This document shows, piece after piece, positions 12,873-24,145 of a DNA stretch of 64,000 nucleotides (the stretch's first letter is position 1; each line of letters begins with the position of its first letter). The translations under genes and the position numbers were made by a program. The DNA lies in contig JARFXM010000003.1 of the NCBI GenBank assembly GCA_029532625.1, positions 4,340,001-4,404,000 of the forward strand. The letters are read 5' to 3'. Below the pieces are notes generated by a model, which ran no database searches, was not told the DNA's origin, and worked only from the letters and a program-made list of their open reading frames with translations. The DNA comes from Lomentospora prolificans (Eukaryota; Ascomycota; Sordariomycetes; Microascales; Microascaceae).

Positions 12873-15465
12873 CTAGGGATGCATTTCCCGCATGATAGAT
12901 AAGTACCCGACTCTGAGTATTGGTGCAGGGTTGAATCCCAGATATCGGTATGGCCGCGTGGGAGCTTCAAGCGAACCAACCCCGCCAGTAACATCGCCAC
13001 CAGTTCTGCCCTCCGTTTCAGCTCGTTCACCGTCTCTGGGAGCCGGGTCGTTTGGGCTTGTTCCGGACCTAGCCGTGGCCACGTCTGCGAGTCGCTGGAG
13101 GCTCTCCCTCGCTGTCTTCTCCACCGAGACAGACTCCTGCGGCGCCAACGCGAGAAGCGCTAGCTTTTCTTCGACCGTAGCCTTGACAGCGCTGTTCCAC
13201 GCTGAGGGTGCGATACGCATGTCCCGGAAATCTCTGAGAAGAGATAGCGCTTCTTCCCTCCTGTCTCCCACCGCTGTGAGTTCGAGCAAGCAGAGCGTAG
13301 TGAGAATCGCAAGGTGATGGTTAAATGGACTCGTGAGCTCGTAGCTTTTAACTAGGAGCCCAAGAGCTTTTTCGCAAGTTGACAAAAGCGCTGTTGCAGA
13401 CGCTTCGGTGTCGACAAGGTAGGCTAGAAGGCGACAGTGCCAATAAGCGAGATGAACTACGGGGAATCTTGCCGGGTCAACATAGTCTGGCAGCTCTTCC
13501 CTATCCTCTTCGAGCCAAGTATGTAGCAGCGTCGACAACTCTTGCTCATTAGCCGTTGGGAAAACTGGGGGGTCTTGCAAGTTGGAGCATATAGTAGATG
13601 CCGGCCCAAGGATCCTCGTAAAGCCTGGCAAACATCATGTTAGTCTCCCAACATAGTTGACCATATTCCCGTCCGATTAACTCACGAAGTAAAAAGTAGA
13701 ACCCTTCTCCAAGGAGCTTCTTCAATCCGGGCGGTGATATCATATCTCTCTTGTGTATCATCACGCTACTTCCCGTGCTGATAGCATGCCACCTATCAAG
13801 TACGACCAATACCCACCAAGTTTTGAGGTATATGGTCTCTTCGACGTCGGGTGCTGAAACGAGGTCACTCGGTGGTTTGTACCTATAACGATTGAACCTC
13901 CGAGCAAGGGCTCCGCTGATAGCCCTTCCTATAACAGCCTCCTTAGGCGGACCCCCAGCGTTCGGCGGCCGGTTGTCCGCCTCAATCACCATAAGGATCA
14001 ACGTTTGAATATAGACAAGATCCGTGATGTGGCGCTGGATCGTGGGGGCTGTACTTGATAACAGCTCCCAGTCAACAAGCTTTTGATACGCACGGCCGAC
14101 ATCTACGGGTGTAGCTTGCGCCGGGCTTGATGAGAAAGATCTCACAGTTACGGTTAATGACTCGGTAAAAGCGTCCTGAAGTGGTAAAGGGCACTCAGCC
14201 AATTGGCTCTCCAATTGCTCTTTGCTTTCAGCCAGGAATGGAAGGTAGGGGTGGATTGCAGAAATATATCTAGAGCTGCATTAGAAAGTAGATTCCTCTC
14301 ACAGCTCTCCGTAGACGATGACTAACCCATTGTAGGTCTCAGCAGGGATATTAGGGCGAGGCTCTAATCCAGAGCCAGCACTAGAAATATCTCGGGCCTG
14401 CACAGTGGCGCTTGCCCTAGCGAGTGGTGTACCCTCAGGCTCAGACTGAGGTAATAAATCACTCGGGGAGTAAGGTGCCTGATAATGGTCCGGAACTGGG
14501 CCAGAGCCTGGCTGCGTATTCCTGGGTTCTGAACCCCATAGAAGCGCACGAGACGGAGCTGGTGTTGCTGTCGCGCTACCAGCTGACATGGCAGAAAAGG
14601 AACGTTTGGTACCGCGATCTTCGCCTGGGCCTGGGTTTATGGTTAGAACTAGCTCTCGCCTACGGCAGACTTCAGCATACCTTGTACTAGCTGCTCGATG
14701 CTGCCAATACGGTCGGCGAGTTCTTTTATGTAGCTACGGCTTCGTTAGCAGCATGAAAAAATCCACAAGTAACGGTGCGTACCGTCAAAAAGACGCCTGG
14801 GATTGCACATACCCTTTACTCGGCCCACGTTTCTGCGGAATACGGCTAAATAGGCACTGAAGGTTCGCTCGTCGACAGCTTGAACACGCCGCGTTCCCAG
14901 TGTCTGTCTGTGCATCGCACTTGACCTTCTTTCTCCGACACTCGTCACACGCTCGAGAAACCTTGGATCGCTTTCGAGGCGGGGGTTCAGCGGAACCGAA
15001 GTGGGTCGAGGCGTGATGATCGAGGCTCATCGGCATAGCAAGAGCCATTTGATCGGGGTGATGTTGAGGCTCGCTCACGTAATGTTGGACCTGAGATGCC
15101 GCGTCTTGTTGAGCCTCGTGCAATTGCTGATGTTGAGATTCGGTCTCTGGGGCGGGGTGCGGTAGGATGTTGCGAAGGGTTTGGTCGGGGACGTGGTCCA
15201 TAGCAATCTCGTTACCGGCATTCTGCATAAGGGAGGCTGCTCCAGCAAGGTCTCGGCCCAGCTGGGCAGCTATTTGAAGCTCTCGAATATTATGGGGCTC
15301 CATGTCGGGGACCGGCTGGGCCTGCTCTCGAGGTGGAGAGGGCGGCCGGTCGGGTTTGGGATGGCCCTCAGGATCCATTTGGTGGGAGTTCTGGAGGTTG
15401 TCGCGGGGATAGAACGGATTCGAGCTATCCACGGACTCCGTAACTGGGGTCGGATATGCCTGCAT
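12873..15465 (-). CDS. Zn2Cys6 transcription factor, Rgt1-like
   Basis: Five exons on the minus strand (15465-14813, 14733-14681, 14582-14327, 14275-13686, 13624-12873) give 767 residues. Residues of exon 1 form a Zn2Cys6 cluster with spacing CX2CX6CX10CX2CX6C, preceded by a Q/H-rich segment and RKRSK. The KRGPSKGYIKELADR linker spanning the first splice is typical of the glucose-responsive Rgt1 group. The body matches the fungal-specific middle homology region (the IHPYLP and LCWETN-like segments). Introns were placed at GTATGT/GTGAGT donors; the last has an exact CTAAC branch. Rgt1 relatives repress or activate hexose-transport and sugar-use genes in the nucleus according to glucose level. 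I cannot separate the Rgt1 line from related filamentous-fungal sugar regulators (COL-26/BglR) by eye. The splice into exon 3 is the least certain boundary, because several AG acceptors are in reach. Confidence 0.85.
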
Positions 15466-18400
15466 AGCAAGATCCAGCCACCAGCCACCAGCGTGCTATT
15501 GCCTCGTATCAACGATGATCATGTGGCACGAAATAAATCTTGCCACTACTGGGCTTCCAACATATGTCGCAAATAGAGGGGGCCAAAACTCCAACGGGCG
15601 ACAATGGAAAGGCCTATCGAAGCGGGATCCAAGCTGAGGGATTGGAAGTCGGTTGCGAACTCCGAGCTTGGTGAGATTCGGAAGAATTGGTCCACACTTC
15701 TCGCTCCTCATCAAAGGGCCGGGGCCAACCCAGAGCTTCAATGGATCGATATCAACGTATAATTTTTGGGTTTCTGATTCGAAAATAGGGAGGACAAAAG
15801 CCTTAGTATAGTAATAGATTGCTTCTTTTTGACAGGTCAGCAACGTTCGTCTCTCTCTCTCCGTAAAGTCCCGCGTTTCGTGGAAATTGTGCATTTTGGC
15901 AAGTGTGTCAACCTTGATCATCACCAGCCCACGACGGCAGACCGCAGGAAACGGCGACCTGGAATATTGAAGACGCCCTCATGTTCACAAATATGCGACT
16001 GGAATTTGGGAGTTGCGTGCATCTAGGGGGAAGTGGCAGGTGGGAGAGGGCCAGATCTTACCTAGGGATCCTCTAAACGAGGCGACTACGCGACAGTGGA
16101 CGCGAAACCGGCTAGTTGGTTGGTGATTGATCTGGGGCGGAAAGGAAGAACCAGAGCGCCGAGGGAAGTGTGGCAAGGTCGCAGTAATATGGAATCAACG
16201 GATGGATCTGGTTTTAGGTGGGTTCAAACAGCGGGTTCATGCGGCAGTTGAAGGGGGCCACTGGTGTCCGGGTTTGCTGGTTGATGAGACACTGAGGTCG
16301 CGGAATAATAGGGTGTAGAACCTAGGAGATGAACACCAAGACTACCACTATAATAAGCCAAGGTTTAGTGCGCTATAGTAGCGGGGGGATGCTGGTTGGT
16401 TGGCTTGCGACTTCCATTCGTTCACTGGGGCTCTGCAAGCTTTTGGAGCTTGGGCCGCAAAGTGCCCACCGCTTGAGGCACACTGGCCCCAGCACACCAG
16501 GAACGACCAACAAGGGCCAGCACAAAGAAGTGTCCCAGCCTGGAGGTGGATTTTGTAGCAGGTGGGTGATTTTCTGGTAATGGGGGATGGATGGCCAGCG
16601 CAGAAGGCTCGGATTTGGTTGTGGTCGATGGGGGGAGTTAAAACAGTGATGACCGACAAGCATCAGACCCGCGCTATGCAAGGCAAATCAGCGTATCTTG
16701 TAGGCTAGCTCTCGTACTCTGTCCAAGGTCCTGCTCGACGCAATTTGTCTTCTCGCCCTTTGAGTTTGGATCCCTCCACTCGGGATATTGGCTCCGCCAG
16801 GATGGATACCCCGACTCCGACTGGTGGACCTTCTCCCTTACCTTGGTGCTTGAATGAGGCCGCCCGTGGATTCCACGGAAAATGGCCTCAAATTGACTTT
16901 CTGGCCACTTGTCCCTTTTGGAGCAAAGCCGCTATGTTCTCGTTCGTAGAAATCGCTGCCCGGAAATTATCGCGATCAATTAAGGCCGGTGTCTAACGTC
17001 TCGTCGTCTCGCTCTTAGGTGGAGCTCGCCATGAAGCTATGATCTCTCGAGAGTCGTTCGCTGCAACCTCGCTTTTCAACTTAGCGACGCAGTGTAGCTG
17101 CGCAATAGAAGATAGAAACTGGAGTAGCGAAATTCCTTCTCCTCTTGTTGACGGCTCAACCGTCACAGTGGCCCTCCTCGGCCTCCGTTTCCTTCTGTAG
17201 CGTCGTCACGATTGGCACTCCTAGTAGTAGACGCTGGGTCTTTTACCCGCACATCGTGTGATGCGCAGGTGGAGGGAGTGCAGCTGAGTTGACGCGTTAC
17301 ACGCTATTAGACGATGTTTTCGGTCTCGAAATGATCCCTCGTATATATCAGCCTCGATGTAGATGTCGATGGAGAGGGAGGATATGTGGATTTGACTCCC
17401 CCGGGTCAAGAATATTAGGCGTGAGAAACCCTTCTGGTGCGTGTGGCCGACAGGATGGCCAGAGACAGCGATGCCAAAGCTTCCCCGGTTTTGACATGTA
17501 AGAGGTTGGTGTTTGTGACGAATCGGCAGCCTGCAGCCCTCTCTTTGTTACAAAATTGGAACCGCTTGAAAGGGCTATGGGAAAGGGCCAGATCATGCCT
17601 GAGATATCAGTATGACACGACTCCCGTCCCCTTGTTTGATGCAGATTTTCGTTTCACAGGCACTCTATCGCCATGGCCGAAAAACAAAATCCTATGACGG
17701 GAGGAGGGACATAGGCGAGGACCAAAACGCTATAAGCCGCCTGACGACCAACCTCTATGCCTGATCAGTCCGCCTGCGGGCCACCCTTACTCTCTGCAGC
17801 CTACGATGCCTCTAGTTGCCGGTTGATTTGTTCCGCTGCCGCCAGAGCCAAGGTCTAGGAACATCCCGTTTTATCCCCATCGGCCTTGACGAGTAAGATG
17901 AAAGGAAGTATAGTCACAATTAGATTGACTCGTGTCCAGATATAAAGCTGCTGATGGATCCCCTCCCTAGTAAGGTGAAGACGGACTCTCATGGTGAGGT
18001 TTCGTTCCTCGGCCTGTTCAATGATTGAACCGCCTGTGGCATATTTTGCCGGCAAGCGCAGCCTGTATTCGCATGTCAGCGTCTTTAAGGGGGACGTGAG
18101 AAACAGCAGATTCTGTGAATTCTTAACTTCTAACCTACACCGCCCTCACCATATTGTACGCCCGCTGCACTTCCTGGCCCGGTCTGGCCTGTCCTGGTCT
18201 GGCGGTGGTCCAGGGTATATCGCCCATTTAATACGCTTGCTAAGTGTGGGAGATGAAATGTATCACAGGAAGTCGCCCACCGGAGATCAAGGTACCTGCT
18301 GATATACCGCGCCATATAACTTGGTTCCTGGGTCGCCAGTTGTAAGCGCTACGAGCACTGTTGAGCGCATATCTGATTTGAGCTGGGCCCCAGTCTTGGG

Positions 18401-20555
18401 AGTGTTGATCTACGGTTCGAGAAGAACGCTAAATGCTGGGACATGAATTCAGGTCGCCAACTCTAGCATGCGACGAGAGATGAACAATGCCCAATGCATA
18501 AGAAGGATATCAAACAAACCCGGTCCGAATACACAGGATGAATCTCGGCCTCGATACCTTGAGCCAATTTTGACCTTGATAATCAACAAGCGACTGCCGC
18601 CCCCTCCCACCACCTCACTACCTCTCATCTGTTACATGCATTTATGGATCATTGCGTGGCCTGCAACATATCTTGCCCGTCCAGCGACGGCGGCCTCTCT
18701 ACCCACCTATCGGGCTGGCGGGTGGAAGATGGAATATCCCAGGCAGGGATATTTTGGCTGCCTTTACGGCTGCTGGACAGACCATTGCGGGGGACCTGCA
18801 TGCGACTGAACTTGATCATCATAGTGCTAGATTAAGGTTCGGAAGCAGACGATCCCCTGTTCCGCTCGGGTCTGGATGCATGTAGCATTGGGCTCTACCA
18901 AGTCCGAATGAACGAGGTGAGACTAGCGAGAGAGCACTGGGCGCTAAGTTGACCCAGCCGTTCCCCCGGCCAAGGGCGACTAGAGCCGCTGTGTGTTAGT
19001 TCCATTCTATCATTCTTTATATTTTGATCCTTAACACCCCGTATTTCATGGGTAGCGCCCTATCAACAAAGCCTTCTTGATCGAGTTGTTCCCTTAGTGG
19101 ATCGAACTCCTTACATGAACGCGCATAGATGGCCAACCCAAACCTCCTTGCTCCGATCTTCATCGGGATCTACATGATACACTCTTCATTGTTACAACAT
19201 TGGAAACCCTTGGACGGATTAAGTATGAGAGGTAGTAATAAAAGACGGGCCCACTTGCGACCCCAACCCCATACAGGCGGCACTCCTAGCCGGATCGCAG
19301 TTCCGAAAACTATTTACCTCGCGGAGCCAGAATGGTTATTAGCCGTAGTGTGGCTTTCTAGCCTCCGTCCACAAAGAGAAACTGTACCTGGCCCGTACAC
19401 TTATGTTACCCCATTCCCGCCAGAACCGTCTGAAGAGATGAGACGGGATATCCTATCACCGGTGTAAGCCCGATTCTAATGATAGCGGCGGTTATCGTGC
19501 AGGGACTGGGTTTGGTGTGGTTCAACCACTCCCGTTAAAGACAGGAAGACAGCGCGAGCTCCAAGGCCGTCGTTTTCACGGTTTGCTGTGCATGGGCTGC
19601 GCGCGGAGGACCTTTTGGGCTAGGGCCGAACGACTAAAAAATTCAAAGACGTTAATGCGCATATGCATCGATCGAAGAGTGTCGCAAATGAGTCAACTGC
19701 CTCGGGCTGAGGCGATTTATGTACCAGTCGGCGCATCGTTACATTTTGGGATGGCAGGCGCGCCAGCCATATCCAGATATTTTCATCCTGGCAACCGTAC
19801 CAGAGCAAATTGCACACTAGATACAAAGCAACAATTGTCCGGACGCACCGACCGAAGCTCTGGTAGGCGATTCAGGATAGGCGTCTTTCATCTGGCATCC
19901 CGGGGATGAGAAAATACCCTTGTCCCGCGACACGCTCACGCTCCCACAGCGGAAGGGCGTGGGAATTTCTGCGCCAGGTACGGAGTGAGAGAGCAACGCA
20001 ACATTGGCGAGCTTTGCCGATTCAGGGAAAAGCTCGCCGCGAATGACGTGCGGCACAAGCACGAACATGCATATTGTGGCTGAAGTATATACCGGGGAAA
20101 TAAAGGTAACAGTTATTGTTAGAACGCTCAAACATTGAAGGCAAATCCGATCTTCCAGTGTCCCCAGTCGTATAGCATAACCCCTCCCATCCTCGTCGCC
20201 GGACACACCCCCCCTTCTCCCCCCCCCTTTTTGCCCTTGACAATATTGCAGATGCAAGTGGCCCCTTTCCCCCTCCTCCGTGAGAAGGGAGATCTGGCCA
20301 ACGCTGATGTAATACACACGGAACCGTCGCTTGCGAGTCCGGGGGTTTCGGGTTATCTTGCCTGTGCTCCGACCTTGGAGCCTTCCAGGGTGGTTTCAGT
20401 CCGGGGTCACTATGGGTTGCTGCAGATCGAGGCAAATCGGGCTCTTGCATTACAACCTGGGCCGCTGTGAGATGGGGAATGAGAGTGAAAAGGGGTTGTT
20501 CATGGCTTGAGAGGAGGTGAAGAGGGGAAAGTGACAGGTGCTAGAAAATTGAGGA
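15466..20555. other. 5-kb interval without a recognisable gene
   Basis: It runs from the 5' end of the zinc-cluster gene to the 3' end of the SET gene. Open frames are short, lie on both strands and lack motifs; frames at 19129-19467, 19517-19909 and 20022-20450 were read and not recognised. The part next to 15466 is presumably promoter and 5' leader of the regulator; long upstream regions are common for fungal regulators. Confidence 0.55.
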
Positions 20556-21245
20556 TCATGGCAGCACCGGGATATCGGGCTCTTTCTCCACGGCTCCACC
20601 GTCGGGTATTCTATGACCCCAGAAGCCCTTCCCATAGCTAACAAGTATCTCCTCTCCTTTTGCGATGCCCGCCGCACCCGCGCTGGGGCTCGCGGCCGCA
20701 TTGGATGTAGCAGTAGTGGCGGTGGCCTTACCCACCGTCATCTTCTTGGCTGCCTTTTTCTTCTCCGGCAGAACGAAGACGGCCATACAGCGCTCTTGGT
20801 GCCGCACGCTCCAGACTTCCCTGAATTCGGCGTTCGGTCGATCCTTCACTCCGCGATAGTCATTGACGAAACGCGCCTCATTGCCGCACCTAGCTGCATC
20901 AACGGCGATGCCTGCGTCCCTATCTAGCCAAAGGTCATAGTCGGATTTCTTCGCCTCAACATCTGATTCTGGGTGGACGTTGCCAAGGTAGAGAAGTATA
21001 AAGGAGCCCGGCTTCAGGTTCCTGCTAGCAAAAAGGCCGTTTTGGCCGTTCGCTGGGTGGGACGGATTGGAGATGGGCGTGATTTTGACATTGGAGTAGG
21101 GCGTCTGGCTTGCTTCGGCTTGGATGACTGGAAGGTCTGGATTCTTTGTCCTCGCAATAGCCTGTTGGTCCTTAGTCAAGAATTTGGAGCGACCAGGGCT
21201 TGTGAGATATGTCAAGTGAGGTGGCCATCCCTTTGGGGGCCCCAT
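20556..21245 (-). CDS. SET-domain protein
   Basis: One uninterrupted frame of 229 residues. The central part has SET-domain signatures: NGLFASRNLKPGSFILLYLG (the N-terminal G-x-G/F strand), a DYDLWLDRD segment, the RFVNDYRG motif at the position of the usual NHS/C core, and the closing GEEILVSYGKGFW. No pre-SET or post-SET cysteines are present. A low-complexity Lys/Ala/Thr/Ser insert of roughly 35 residues separates the EVWSV...VFVLP strands from the GEEI motif. SET proteins transfer methyl groups from S-adenosylmethionine to lysines of histones or other proteins; the short, cysteine-free architecture fits a non-histone or orphan fungal methyltransferase better than a canonical histone enzyme. 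The substrate cannot be inferred. The gene is divergent from the BFR2 homologue. Confidence 0.8.
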   Translation of the reverse strand: MGPPKGWPPHLTYLTSPGRSKFLTKDQQAIARTKNPDLPVIQAEASQTPYSNVKITPISNPSHPANGQNGLFASRNLKPGSFILLYLGNVHPESDVEAKKSDYDLWLDRDAGIAVDAARCGNEARFVNDYRGVKDRPNAEFREVWSVRHQERCMAVFVLPEKKKAAKKMTVGKATATTATSNAAASPSAGAAGIAKGEEILVSYGKGFWGHRIPDGGAVEKEPDIPVLP

Positions 21246-21757
21246 AGCCTGTTCTTAGGAAGGATGAACCTGTTGGAATCTGTTGTAGTTGGTGATGCGC
21301 CGTAGGAAAACCCATATAGCGAGCTTTCCGAGTAATGAGCTATGTTGAATTCATTCAAGGACCAGATCGGACAGTCCGGCGTAAGTCGAGATCGTGATAT
21401 GTAGATTTCTGATATTTCGTCCGAACAACCTGAAATTTTCGAGTCAGGCCGGCCTCATGGCTTCGAGCATCATGCCAGGTTGGGATGAAAGCCATGGCTA
21501 GATTCGCCCAGCTTCTTCACAATGTTCAGGGTCATCCTCATTAACAGTGGGGCTAACCGCCTGGTGACCGGGGTTCTGGCGGGGTCGACGGTGCCTGGGC
21601 ACCAACTGTGATTTTATGCCAACACTGACCGCCTAAAAGTTTCTAGTATCTAAAAATTCTGACCTCTTCACTCATGTCAAATATCATCTCGCCTCCATCA
21701 ACCTCCAGCCTTGCTCGAAACATCCCTTCCGCCTTACCGGCTTGAGCAATAAATAGA
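21246..21757. promoter_or_regulatory. shared divergent promoter, SET gene / BFR2
   Basis: The start codons of the two divergent genes lie 512 bp apart, so both promoters and leaders must fit here. No TATA box stands out. Co-regulation is possible but not shown by the sequence. Confidence 0.5.
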
Positions 21758-23641
21758 ATGGCTCCGAAATCAAAATCTCGCGCAAAGGAATTTGCCGAAT
21801 TGGAACAGCGCCCATCAAAAGGTAATTAAAGTCTTGACCCTTTTACGCCACTAACGTTACCCCATGAATACTAACTTTGAATTCGCTTCGTGCAGATTTC
21901 GACCCTGAAGATACTCGCGACAGGAGCGATGATGATGAGTCTGGAGAGGACAGCGAAGTCGAACGCGCTGGGACAGAGCACTATATTTCAGTTGGGTAAG
22001 ACTTGTCGCCATCCAGAGAACATCGGCAACGAATTTACTAACCGTGTGGAACATAGAAAGAGCAAGCTTAGACAAAAGGAACCCCTCTCTTTAGGAGTAC
22101 AGTACCGCGGCACCCGAGTCTCTCGCGAGGCGCTTGAAGACAACGACAACGACGACGAAGAGGAAGAGGAAGAGGAAGAGGAAGACGCCAGTGATGACGG
22201 GGAGGCCGGGTCCGAATCCGACTCTGAATATGACGATCCCGATAATGTCGATGTAGAGGCTGATATGAAGCGTCTTGCCGACAAAGACTTCGAAATTGAT
22301 AGCGATGGGGCATTCGGCGAGTCAGATGAAGAGCGGTTCAAGGATTATACATTCCGGGGCAGCTCAAAGACAAAAAAGAAGCCAAGAGACGGGAGCAAAC
22401 AGAGGCCAACCGCAGCCGACTTCATGACTGATAGTGAGCAGGAACAGGAAGGTACAGGGAGTGACCAAGATGATGCTGAGGAAGACAGTGAAGACGATGG
22501 AGTTGTCCTCGGCTCTGACGGTTCTGGTGGCTCTGATGCGGACATGAACGGAGTAGACGATGGAGATGAGCCTAGCCACAGAAGCGAAGAATCTGAAGGT
22601 GGCGCTCCTCTTGGCTCTGAATCGGAGGATGAGGATGCACTGGGGTCTGAAGACGAAGATACTACAAAATCAAACGCTCTCTCGGCCAAGAACACGGTCT
22701 TGGCGGCAATCTCAGACTCTGCTAGACAAGATGCAGAGAAAGGGCAAGCGGTGCGTCAGCAGCGGAAAATTTTTGACGGCCTCCTCAACATCCGAGTCCG
22801 CTTACAGAAGGCGCTTATCGCTTCCAACACATTCGGCCAGATCGACGAGGACGGCGACGACATTGGACGGGAAGCGTACGAAGCTGCAGAAGAAGCCGCG
22901 CTTAAACTATGGAACACTATTGACGATCTCCGCACAGGTATCAAGGGTGCGTCAAAGACTGGTGGGAAGAGGAAGAGGGAGATCGATAATGACACATCTA
23001 CGGAGACTATCTGGGGCTACATGGACGAGACTGAGCAGGCCGCACGACAGAATAGGCGAAAGGTTTTGGATAAGTGGTCTGCCAAGATTGGAGCTACCAC
23101 GGTCCCGGTCGGCAATAGACTTAACCTAAGCACCACACGCAACTCTATCTGCTCCGTTCTCGAAGAGCAGCTCCTGGATCCCGAACGCCTGCTCAAGCGA
23201 TGCAGGATACCTCGTTCGTGTGCGCCTCACCAGGCTTCCAGGGGTGTTAAGGAAGACGTCGGTATCTACGACGACGCGGACTTTTACCAACTTCTGCTTA
23301 AAGAGCTTGTAGACCAAAGATCCGCAGACTCGGTTACAACTGACCCCCGGACTAATGGCGTGGCCACTGTACAGTGGGCGGCGATGAAAGAGGCCAAGTC
23401 GAGCAAGGTCGTGGACAGGAAGGCAAGCAGAGGGAGGAAGATGCGATTCACCGTGCACGAAAAACTCCAGGGCTTCATGGCGCCGGAAGATAGGCGATCA
23501 TGGGAGCAGGATGCGATAGACAGGCTTTTCGGATCACTCTTTGGCCAGACGATGCAACTGAATGAGGACGAAGAGGAAAGCGACGATGGGGAAGACGATG
23601 TTAACGCCGAGGAGGCTGGTCTGAGGCTCTTTCGATCCTAG
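21758..23641 (+). CDS. BFR2: AATF/Bfr2 family ribosome-biogenesis protein
   Basis: Three exons (21758-21821, 21896-21995, 22057-23641) give 582 residues. The N-terminus has the DFDPED motif and the HYISVGKSKLR segment characteristic of Bfr2/AATF, recovered only when both introns are removed, which supports the splicing. A long acidic Asp/Glu/Ser region follows (about residues 85-260), including an uninterrupted Glu run. The AATF leucine-zipper region (KIFDGLLNIRVRLQKAL) comes next. The C-terminal TRAUB domain contains DDADFYQLLLKELVDQR and the GRKMRFTVHEKLQGFM segment, ending near DRLFGSLFG. Bfr2 joins the small-subunit processome in the nucleolus and is needed for early 18S rRNA processing. 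Length fits the family. Confidence 0.92.
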
Positions 23642-23755
23642 AAGCCTCGAACTCACTTTGGGATATAAATCGACCGTGTGTATATCTGCAATTCCGTTTG
23701 ACGTGTGTTCCGGTGTCATAGGCCGTTCCGTAGACCTGTTCTTTGATAATCGTAG

Positions 23756-24145
23756 CTACTGCATAGCTGACCATACAAAGAGTGAAATAAACAACCCATG
23801 TACACCCAAATGTGAGATGGGCCCGCCCAATGTCTTCTCTCTATCGGTCCCCTTGGTCTCCTTCAAGCCGAGCCTAACGAGGGCTCGATAGCATGGCCAT
23901 AGGTGCCAGAACGCAAATGCCAGCGCCGCGCATCTCCCGGTAGCGTCCCACTGCTCAAGAGGCCGGAAGAAGAAGATGAGAGCTGTGAAGGAGGAGTGGA
24001 GAAGCGCGCCGCCTAGGAGGTGACTGAGAAGAGCGGATTCACGGTCCGGGTTGGGGATTTGAGAAGCAGGGGAGAGAATAAAGGACGAGGCAGCTAGCGG
24101 CTCGACGAAGGCGTGGAGAAGGAAAGGGGTCGTGGGACTGAGCAT
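23756..24145 (-). CDS. small multi-pass membrane protein, function unknown
   Basis: A 129-residue frame starting at the MLSPTTPFLLHAFVEP methionine. The same frame is open for 60 codons further upstream, but that part looks like leader sequence. Three or four hydrophobic segments are visible: around LLHAFVEPLAASSFIL, LLGGALLHSSFTALIFFF, CAALAFAFWHLWPCY and the C-terminal GVHGLFISLFVWSAM. The arrangement resembles short four-helix membrane proteins common in ascomycetes, whose function is unknown to me. It converges on BFR2 with a 114 bp gap. An upstream start at 24325 (189 residues) cannot be excluded. Confidence 0.6.
   Translation of the reverse strand: MLSPTTPFLLHAFVEPLAASSFILSPASQIPNPDRESALLSHLLGGALLHSSFTALIFFFRPLEQWDATGRCAALAFAFWHLWPCYRALVRLGLKETKGTDREKTLGGPISHLGVHGLFISLFVWSAMQ

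Noticed and set aside
22345..22695. Ser-rich minus-strand frames over BFR2
   Set aside because: They are the complement of the acidic Asp/Glu/Ser region of BFR2.
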